DNA from: JAPUDQ01 sp049644865
GTDB taxonomy: Bacteria; Patescibacteriota; Saccharimonadia; Saccharimonadales; Saccharimonadaceae
Length of the DNA stretch: 44,419 nt
Direction: 5' to 3'
Assembly (NCBI GenBank): GCA_049644865.1
Contig: JBARSV010000004.1
Span: 1-44,419 of the forward strand
The notes under the pieces were generated by a model. It was not told where the DNA came from and searched no databases. It worked only from the letters and a program-made list of their open reading frames with translations. Shown here one piece after another: positions 39,707 to 44,419 of the stretch. Position 1 is the first letter of the stretch, and each line of letters opens with the position of its first letter. Both the position numbers and the translations under genes were made by a program.

Positions 39707-40840
39707 TTAAAAAGTAGCTGTACAGATATACGTTAGCGTCGTAGTGTAGGTACCAGGAGGCTGAATACCAGATACATTGACGAGGTAGGATGTAGTGTAT
39801 ACTTGGGAGTTTGTCGGGCCTGGGGTAACACCGACAGTACCAAGGGCGCCACCGCTACTGGCGCTATTGGCGATCACATCACCAGTTGTGAACTTAAATT
39901 GATCGGCCGTTTGATAGCCAGTAAATGCCTGACCTCGCAACCCGCCACCGTTTGACGACGGTGATATCTCGGCACCGACCGCTGGAGTCGAGACGGCTGT
40001 CGTGTTAGCCCGCAGGTTCAGACCAAACTGGCTGGTACCGACTGTCGGAGCGGCTTGAGTACCCATGGCTGGTATAGTATTGCTGCCGCTGGTGAGTGTC
40101 GCTCCGTTTACGGTGATACTGTAACCATTTTGTGAGTTGGTGCTGGCAGCCATCTGTGATGTCGCAGTGGTGGCGGCGCTTGGGTTGAAGACACCGAGAT
40201 CGATAGTGCCGGCTGTCGTCGAACTACAGTTTAGGTTAACGGTTGCACCAGTACAAAATATCAGTGATTCTGGCATGATGCCTGTCAGAACGATTTGTTC
40301 GGCAGTACTGCCAGCAACGGTGCCGGTATCAATGGCTGACCCTGTGGTATCGGTAGATGTGTAGGAGGAAATCCGCACATAAAATGATGCATTGACGGTC
40401 GTTGGGTTCGTAACGGCGAGTAGTTGATAGCTGACTGCCGTACCTGCGGTGATCGATGCTGCGGTGCGAGTAATGTATGGTGAGCCGTTGGTCGTATTTA
40501 CCAGTGTGAAACCGGTTGCGCCAGATTGCGATCCCATAGTGGCGCTTGTTGTGACCAGGCCAGTCGGTGTCGTACAGGTGCCTGCGGCAGCTGTACAGTA
40601 AAGAAACTTAATAGAGCCGATGTTGCCACTGCCAGTATTCGGTAAGGTAAATGAAAAGGAGTGGTTGACTGAACCACCTGCCTTTGAGCCACCGTCGCCA
40701 CCGGCGCCGGCTTGAAGGGTGAGAGTACGTGCAGTTATCTGAGCGGCGTTAGCAAGCTGTGATTGCAAAAGCGGCACCACAATAATCGCGAGCACAAAGA
40801 TACTGAGCACTACCCAACGAAACTCTCTCCTCATTCCCAT
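39707..40840 (-). CDS. WxL-like secreted beta protein 1
   Basis: The 377-residue protein has a signal peptide (V-L-A-I-I-V-V-P-L-L-Q, cut before A-A-Q-I-T). An N-terminal domain opens with R-T-L-T-L-Q-A-G-A-G-G-D-G-G-S. A C-terminal domain has G-Y-S-I-T-V-N-G, Q-F-G-L-N-L-R-A-N-T and an end G-T-Y-T-T-T-L-T-Y-I-C-T-A-T-F. This ending follows the WxL-domain pattern (paired strands near the C-terminus), though the W-x-L itself is not plain. It is paralogous to the 41091-42278 gene. TG-G-TACAAT lies 7 nt before the ATG, so it is leaderless. Confidence 0.82.
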   Translation of the reverse strand: MGMRREFRWVVLSIFVLAIIVVPLLQSQLANAAQITARTLTLQAGAGGDGGSKAGGSVNHSFSFTLPNTGSGNIGSIKFLYCTAAAGTCTTPTGLVTTSATMGSQSGATGFTLVNTTNGSPYITRTAASITAGTAVSYQLLAVTNPTTVNASFYVRISSYTSTDTTGSAIDTGTVAGSTAEQIVLTGIMPESLIFCTGATVNLNCSSTTAGTIDLGVFNPSAATTATSQMAASTNSQNGYSITVNGATLTSGSNTIPAMGTQAAPTVGTSQFGLNLRANTTAVSTPAVGAEISPSSNGGGLRGQAFTGYQTADQFKFTTGDVIANSASSGGALGTVGVTPGPTNSQVYTTSYLVNVSGIQPPGTYTTTLTYICTATF

Positions 40841-40847
40841 AGAGAGA

Positions 40848-40856
40848 ATTGTACCA
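40848..40856 (-). promoter_or_regulatory. Extended -10, leaderless start of WxL-like gene 1
   Basis: TG-G-TACAAT ends exactly 7 nt before ATG 40840. It drives the pair with the DUF916-like gene. Confidence 0.65.
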
Positions 40857-40995
40857 TGAGCATTTCAGAGGCGTCAACAAATAACCCTCGCTGCAGATAT
40901 CTGTTGCGCACATTGATGCTCGAGACGCTACCGGTGGTGGTTCAGTAGGAAATGGCTAGATGGGTGTACCTCCCTCGCCTTGATGGCGGGTTGTC

Positions 40996-41069
40996 AGATA
41001 TGCATACCATCCCTGCCGTAGCGCACTATACGCTGGGAGTAGGGATGGTATGAAGGATAAGATATGCAT
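40996..41069. repeat. Long bulged inverted repeat flanked by 10-bp direct repeats
   Basis: ATACCATCCCT (41004-41014) and AGGGATGGTAT (41041-41051) form a perfect 11-bp stem. An inner AGCG/CGCT stem closes a 7-nt loop. AGATATGCAT flanks it at 40996-41005 and 41060-41069. It lies 40 nt after the stop of the WxL-like gene 2 and has no T-run, so it may be a small mobile-repeat (MITE-like) copy or an mRNA 3'-end stabiliser. Confidence 0.75.
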
Positions 41070-41090
41070 GGGGAGTATGTGAGAGGTAGT

Positions 41091-42278
41091 TTAGAAGGTG
41101 GCAGTGCAGATATATGTTAGCGTTGAGGTGTAGGTACCGGCAGGTTGGCTACCTGGGACATTTGCGATGTAACTGACGGTGTATATCTGGGCGTCGGTTG
41201 GTTCAGGATCGCCTGCTGCATTGTAATTGCTGTCAGCTACTACATCACCGGTGACGAATTTGAATGTGTCAGCAAGCGCATAGTCGGGAGTAGGGCGGCC
41301 ATTGAGATTTGTACCGTTACTCGTCAGGTCGATATCGGCACTATTGAGTGGTGACGTTCCAGGGAAACCGGGCGCAGCCGCAGCGGTGTTAGCGCGCAGG
41401 TTCAGGCCAAACTGAGCGATACCCTTGGTACTAGCCGCCGCAGTGGCGATACCAGCAATCGTATTGGAACCAGAGGTGAGCGTTGGGCCGTTGACGGTAA
41501 TGACATAACCAAACCCAGCGTTTGTGGTCGCCGCCATGCGACTGATCGCGCTTGCTGTATCAGTTGAGCTAAACAGTTGGTCAAACGTTATGGTACCACC
41601 GGTTGCCGTTGCGCAGTCAGGCACACCCGCTGTCTTCGTAATATCAGCACCAGTGCAAAAGACGAGTGACTCAGGCATGATACCACTGATGATAATTTGC
41701 TCAGCCGTGCTGGCAGCAACGGTGCCCGTGTCAATAGGTGAGCCAGTTGCGTTAGTTGAGTTGTATGTTGCTATACGGACAAAGAAGGTGCCTTCAGTGC
41801 TTGGGTTTTGGATGTTATCGAGACGGAATTTTAGATTACCGTTAGTTGGAACTGCTGCAGTCCCTTTGTAGAGGTATGGCCTGCCATTTGTTGTCTTGTT
41901 AAGACTAAATCCGGTCGCACCACTTCCTGCTTCCGAACCGAGCACGGCTCCAGCAAGGGTACTATCAAGACCTGTCGGTGTGACGCAGGTTGGGCTCGCT
42001 GGTGAGTTTGCTGCTGTCGTACAGTATTCGAAGAGAATTGAACCTATCGCAGTACCTGTGGTAGGGATAGTAAATTGGAACCAATGGTTCACGACACCAC
42101 TCATCTTTGATCCACCATCACCGCCTGAGCCAGCCATGAGAGTAAGACTCCTGTTTGTTATTTGTGCGGCAGAAACAACCGTTGTAAATAACGTTTGCAT
42201 GACTAACATACCCACCAGGACTAATGGCAAGGCGACACGATAGACACGATAGGATGAAGAAAGTGGTGGTTTTGTCAT
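41091..42278 (-). CDS. WxL-like secreted beta protein 2
   Basis: The 395-residue paralogue of WxL-like protein 1 has the same plan: signal peptide (L-P-L-V-L-V-G-M-L-V-M-Q-T-L-F), mature start A-A-Q-I-T-N-R-S-L-T-L-M-A-G-S-G-G-D-G-G-S, shared inner block I-M-P-E-S-L-V-F-C-T-G-A, and end G-T-Y-T-S-T-L-T-Y-I-C-T-A-T-F. Paired Cys near the end of each domain suggest disulfides. It lies upstream of protein 1 on the same strand, with the inverted repeat 40996-41069 between, and has its own promoter (42311-42319). Confidence 0.82.
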   Translation of the reverse strand: MTKPPLSSSYRVYRVALPLVLVGMLVMQTLFTTVVSAAQITNRSLTLMAGSGGDGGSKMSGVVNHWFQFTIPTTGTAIGSILFEYCTTAANSPASPTCVTPTGLDSTLAGAVLGSEAGSGATGFSLNKTTNGRPYLYKGTAAVPTNGNLKFRLDNIQNPSTEGTFFVRIATYNSTNATGSPIDTGTVAASTAEQIIISGIMPESLVFCTGADITKTAGVPDCATATGGTITFDQLFSSTDTASAISRMAATTNAGFGYVITVNGPTLTSGSNTIAGIATAAASTKGIAQFGLNLRANTAAAAPGFPGTSPLNSADIDLTSNGTNLNGRPTPDYALADTFKFVTGDVVADSNYNAAGDPEPTDAQIYTVSYIANVPGSQPAGTYTSTLTYICTATF

Positions 42279-42310
42279 GGTGGTTTTTATTTTTTACTAG
42301 TTCTGGACAG

Positions 42311-42319
42311 ATGATACCA
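42311..42319 (-). promoter_or_regulatory. Extended -10 promoter of WxL-like gene 2
   Basis: TG-G-TATCAT on the minus strand lies 32 nt before ATG 42278. The leader is A-rich without a clear Shine-Dalgarno. Confidence 0.55.
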
Positions 42320-42393
42320 TGAGCGTTTTATGACTGTCAACATGTTTCCGTCAAAAACTATGTGTTTCTGTGGATAACTCTACAGGATCAGTG

Positions 42394-43122
42394 TTAGTAG
42401 GTACCGGTGACGATAATTGTTTGATCTGTTGAATATTGTCCACCCGCCGTCAGTGGTGTGACATTGACGATATAGCTGAGGGTATAGATAGTTTGACCCG
42501 AACTCTTGTCGGCATGTGCGATTGTCTCGCCACTGTTGTAACGAAATTCATTGGGCGTTGCGTAATTGGACATAATTGCCCCGTAGCCAAACTGACCATT
42601 GTTGGGGTTGGCCCCGAACGAAGCTGGAGATGTGTTTGCGACCAGGTTGATACCAAATTGTTCTATCCCTACCTGCGATGGCCCCGTGGAAGTCATAGGT
42701 GTCAGGGTGTGGGTTGCATTTGTCGGTGGCGACCCATATATCTGAACAACATAGCCATATGACGTGTAGTTTGAGACAGCAAATGTTGCAGTTGCGGTCG
42801 ATGTCGTCGTCGCCGACAATGTACCGAAGTTGGCGTTCGATGACAGCATAGTAAAAGTCAAAAACGGATCACGAGGGGTGTTTGAACCACTATTGATTTG
42901 AAAATTCGTTGAAGTTGAGTTACCCACGCCGATATCACCAGCTCCACTAGTGACTGAAAAATTCGTTGAGCCCGATTGAACAACACCACCAGCCCCAAGA
43001 GTACTCTCATCAAAGCGATAGTTAGGCGAGGCAAGCGTTTGAGCATGTGTACTCATAGGCCACGCCAGCAGACAAAGACAAGCAGCCGTTACACCGATGA
43101 GTTGCCATGAGCCTCTTGACAT
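42394..43122 (-). CDS. WxL-like secreted beta protein 3 (shorter)
   Basis: The 242-residue protein has a signal peptide (L-I-G-V-T-A-A-C-L-C-L-L-A-W-P), mature start H-A-Q-T-L-A-S-P-N-Y-R-F, then a domain related to the C-terminal halves of proteins 1 and 2: G-Y-V-V-Q-I-Y-G, Q-F-G-I-N-L-V-A-N-T, P-N-E-F-R-Y-N-S-G-E-T-I, ending T-I-I-V-T-G-T-Y. It lacks their N-terminal domain. I chose ATG 43122 over ATG 43128, because TATAAT ends 7 nt upstream of it, matching the leaderless pattern, while only 1 nt would separate it from 43128. Confidence 0.8.
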   Translation of the reverse strand: MSRGSWQLIGVTAACLCLLAWPMSTHAQTLASPNYRFDESTLGAGGVVQSGSTNFSVTSGAGDIGVGNSTSTNFQINSGSNTPRDPFLTFTMLSSNANFGTLSATTTSTATATFAVSNYTSYGYVVQIYGSPPTNATHTLTPMTSTGPSQVGIEQFGINLVANTSPASFGANPNNGQFGYGAIMSNYATPNEFRYNSGETIAHADKSSGQTIYTLSYIVNVTPLTAGGQYSTDQTIIVTGTY

Positions 43123-43129
43123 AACCATT

Positions 43130-43135
43130 ATTATA
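43130..43135 (-). promoter_or_regulatory. -10 box, leaderless start of WxL-like gene 3
   Basis: TATAAT on the minus strand ends exactly 7 nt before ATG 43122. The upstream pair is AG rather than TG. Confidence 0.6.
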
Positions 43136-43163
43136 CCTCATTGGTTTTTATGGCTCAGCAGCT

Positions 43164-43184
43164 ACTAGGAGCCTGGCTCCTAGT
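43164..43184. promoter_or_regulatory. Perfect 10-bp palindrome in the divergent region
   Basis: ACTAGGAGCC and GGCTCCTAGT are perfect inverted arms around a single T, located between the leftward WxL-like gene 3 and the rightward gene at 43264. The length and near-zero spacer suit an operator for a dimeric regulator; a hairpin with a one-base loop would be strained. A repeat-type element is an alternative. Confidence 0.6.
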
Positions 43185-43246
43185 AAATGAAAATATGGTG
43201 TAATAACTCTCTTATCTGACACGTTCTCGTATTGGAGCATAAGAGG

Positions 43247-43252
43247 TATACT
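43247..43252 (+). promoter_or_regulatory. -10 box (TATACT) of the gene at 43264
   Basis: TATACT lies 11 nt before ATG 43264. The leader would be only a few bases long. Confidence 0.5.
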
Positions 43253-43263
43253 ATATAGTAATT

Positions 43264-44286
43264 ATGCCTGAGGAAAATTCATCTGCCCCCGCGCCGGAGA
43301 GTCTTGAGACCCAGTCCCAGGGTTCGTCGAGTGGTGATAGTGGCACAGCAGGGCTTGCGACACTCAAGGCCAATCTTAAACCGCGTCGTGGTACATATAA
43401 ACCGAGTCATAAAAGTACGTTTATTGCACTCGCAGTGGTCGCGCTGATCTTGATCGTCAACGGTGTCGTCATATGGTTTATTTTGCGTGGCAATGGCAAT
43501 CAACAGGACAACATTAACCGCTCAGAGGTAACCCTCAGTTCCGAGACGCTTAGTAAACTTGGTGTTGAGCGAAACTCAGTCAGCGATCAAGGGACAGAGC
43601 TGACGATCGGACCGTCATCGAAGTTCAATAGCAAAGTTGCGATGAATAGTGATCTAACCGTGGCAGGACAACTGATCCTTAATAACACATTTTCAGCGAC
43701 CGATGCCTCGCTTGCGAAGCTCAAGGCTGGCAATACCGATGTCGCACAGCTCAATGTCAATGGCGACGGCACTATCTCGACGCTCAATCTTCGCAAAGAC
43801 CTCAACGTCGTCGGGGCGAGCAAATTTCAAGGCCCAGTAACACTTGGTCAGCTTCTGACGGTCAATAACAATGTCAATATCGTCGGTAATCTTGCAGTTG
43901 GTGGCACTATATCAGTTCGCAATTTTCAGGCGAGCAGCCTCATATCTGACACGACACTGACGATTGGCGGGCATGTCATTACTCGGGGCAATGCGCCGGG
44001 GGCGAGTGCTGGGCCTGGTGTGGGTAGCAACGGCACGGTATCAGTCAGTGGTAACGACGCATCGGGTACCGTTGCAGTCAACATCGGTGTCGGTGCCAGC
44101 CCGGGCATACTCGCCAACGTGTCATTTAACAGCGCCTATAGCAATACACCACATGTCGTGGTTACTGCGATTGGTCCTGGGCCGCAAGGTGTCTACGTCA
44201 ATCGCAATTCAGGTGGTTTCAGCATAGGCGTTACAAATGCTCTCGGCCCTGGCGGGTATGCGTTTGATTATATTGTGATGCAATAG
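43264..44286 (+). CDS. Membrane-anchored beta-repeat surface protein
   Basis: The 340-residue protein has an acidic disordered start, a basic stretch, and one membrane helix (F-I-A-L-A-V-V-A-L-I-L-I-V-N-G-V-V-I-W-F) near 55-75. A repeat region follows in which short V/L-N-x-D/N turns recur every 8-20 residues (S-D-L-T-V-A-G-Q-L-I-L-N-N, N-L-R-K-D-L-N-V-V-G, V-N-N-N-V-N-I-V-G-N-L-A-V-G-G), as in bactofilin-like or tail-fibre beta-helices. A Gly-rich linker leads to a C-terminal domain with V-V-V-T-A-I-G-P-G-P-Q-G. It is probably a surface spike tip or scaffold. It is divergent from WxL-like gene 3. Confidence 0.8.
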   Translation: MPEENSSAPAPESLETQSQGSSSGDSGTAGLATLKANLKPRRGTYKPSHKSTFIALAVVALILIVNGVVIWFILRGNGNQQDNINRSEVTLSSETLSKLGVERNSVSDQGTELTIGPSSKFNSKVAMNSDLTVAGQLILNNTFSATDASLAKLKAGNTDVAQLNVNGDGTISTLNLRKDLNVVGASKFQGPVTLGQLLTVNNNVNIVGNLAVGGTISVRNFQASSLISDTTLTIGGHVITRGNAPGASAGPGVGSNGTVSVSGNDASGTVAVNIGVGASPGILANVSFNSAYSNTPHVVVTAIGPGPQGVYVNRNSGGFSIGVTNALGPGGYAFDYIVMQ

Positions 44287-44303
44287 GGTGCTACGTATAG
44301 AGT

Positions 44304-44419
44304 TCAAAACCTTTGCAACATCTGACTCGGTGTCCTCAGCTGTATCCCTAAGTGTACTCGTTTGGTGTTGTAATACTCAAGCCAAGCGTCTAGCTTGGCT
44401 TTCTGGGACGGGAGCGGTA
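44304..44419 (-). CDS. DDE integrase-core transposase, C-terminal fragment (cut by window end)
   Basis: The minus-strand frame from the window edge to a TGA at 44304-44306 reads K-L-D-A-W-L-E-Y-Y-N-T-K-R-V-H-L-G-I-Q-L-R-T-P-S-Q-M-L. This is the well-known Y-N-x-x-R-x-H-x-G/L-x-x-x-T-P tail of IS3/IS481-type integrase-core transposases. Only 37 codons are inside the window, so family and integrity cannot be settled. Confidence 0.85.
   Translation of the reverse strand, partial: PLPSQKAKLDAWLEYYNTKRVHLGIQLRTPSQMLQRF

Noticed and set aside
1..44419. CRISPR array or cas genes
   Set aside because: No regularly spaced direct repeats and no Cas-like proteins were found; the only nuclease system is the type III restriction-modification set.

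Overview
The window looks like a chromosomal stretch of a Patescibacteria (CPR) genome, most likely Candidatus Saccharibacteria (TM7). This is an inference, not a database result. It rests on the gene mix: short operons, a SipW/TasA-type secretion cluster, giant kelch surface proteins, a four-helix-bundle (rRNA intervening-sequence family) gene and a SpoVG-like protein. It also rests on gene starts that lie 6-7 nt downstream of clear -10 boxes, which suggests leaderless mRNAs. TGA acts as a normal stop. Fragments of transposases lie at both window edges (IS200/IS605-type TnpA end at 1-150; DDE integrase-core transposase end at 44304-44419).

Region 1 (1-6276) is a cell-envelope polysaccharide block: a GT4 glycosyltransferase, a polyprenyl-phosphate sugar phosphotransferase, an O-antigen ligase/polymerase-like protein and a GtrA-like membrane protein. 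A LexA-type DNA-binding protein without a protease domain and tRNA-Asn(GTT) follow. A four-helix-bundle gene flanked by imperfect inverted repeats sits between two of the sugar genes.

Region 2 (about 6259-18061) is an integrative element inserted in the 3' end of tRNA-Asn. A large serine recombinase reads out into the antisense of the tRNA, and a 12-bp copy of the tRNA 3' region at 18050-18061 marks the probable far end. The leftward operon carries a disordered/winged-helix-like protein, small proteins, a SpoVG-like protein and a rolling-circle-type Rep, and ends with the recombinase. The divergent rightward genes are an AlpA/excisionase-like HTH protein and a D-2-hydroxyacid-dehydrogenase homologue that lacks its catalytic Arg and His. 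Then come an XRE controller with a three-site operator region, a type III restriction-modification system, a small coupled ORF, a DUF4238 protein and a hairpin-rich right end.

Region 3 (18062-22000) is a series of small host genes (peptidoglycan-binding-like secreted protein, LRR protein, SDR oxidoreductase, YdeI-like protein, anchored exported protein) with an IS1595-type transposase remnant.

Region 4 (22000-27000) is a rightward operon of two TasA/camelysin-like proteins, a CBM2-like two-domain protein, a SipW-type signal peptidase with a membrane-embedded N-terminus, a DUF5305-like protein and a membrane-anchored small protein. It looks like a self-contained surface-fibre export system.

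Region 5 (26951-44286) is almost entirely cell-surface proteins, mostly leftward: a bitopic protein; a roughly 1,877-residue protein with 18 kelch motifs, a nested glycine-rich module and many Cys-bracketed loops; a 1,303-residue secreted protein with two carbohydrate-binding-like modules; a PKD/Ig-like anchored protein; a DUF916 (WxL-interacting-like) protein; three paralogous WxL-like secreted beta proteins; and a rightward membrane-anchored beta-repeat protein. Together regions 4 and 5 look like the surface adhesion equipment of an episymbiont.
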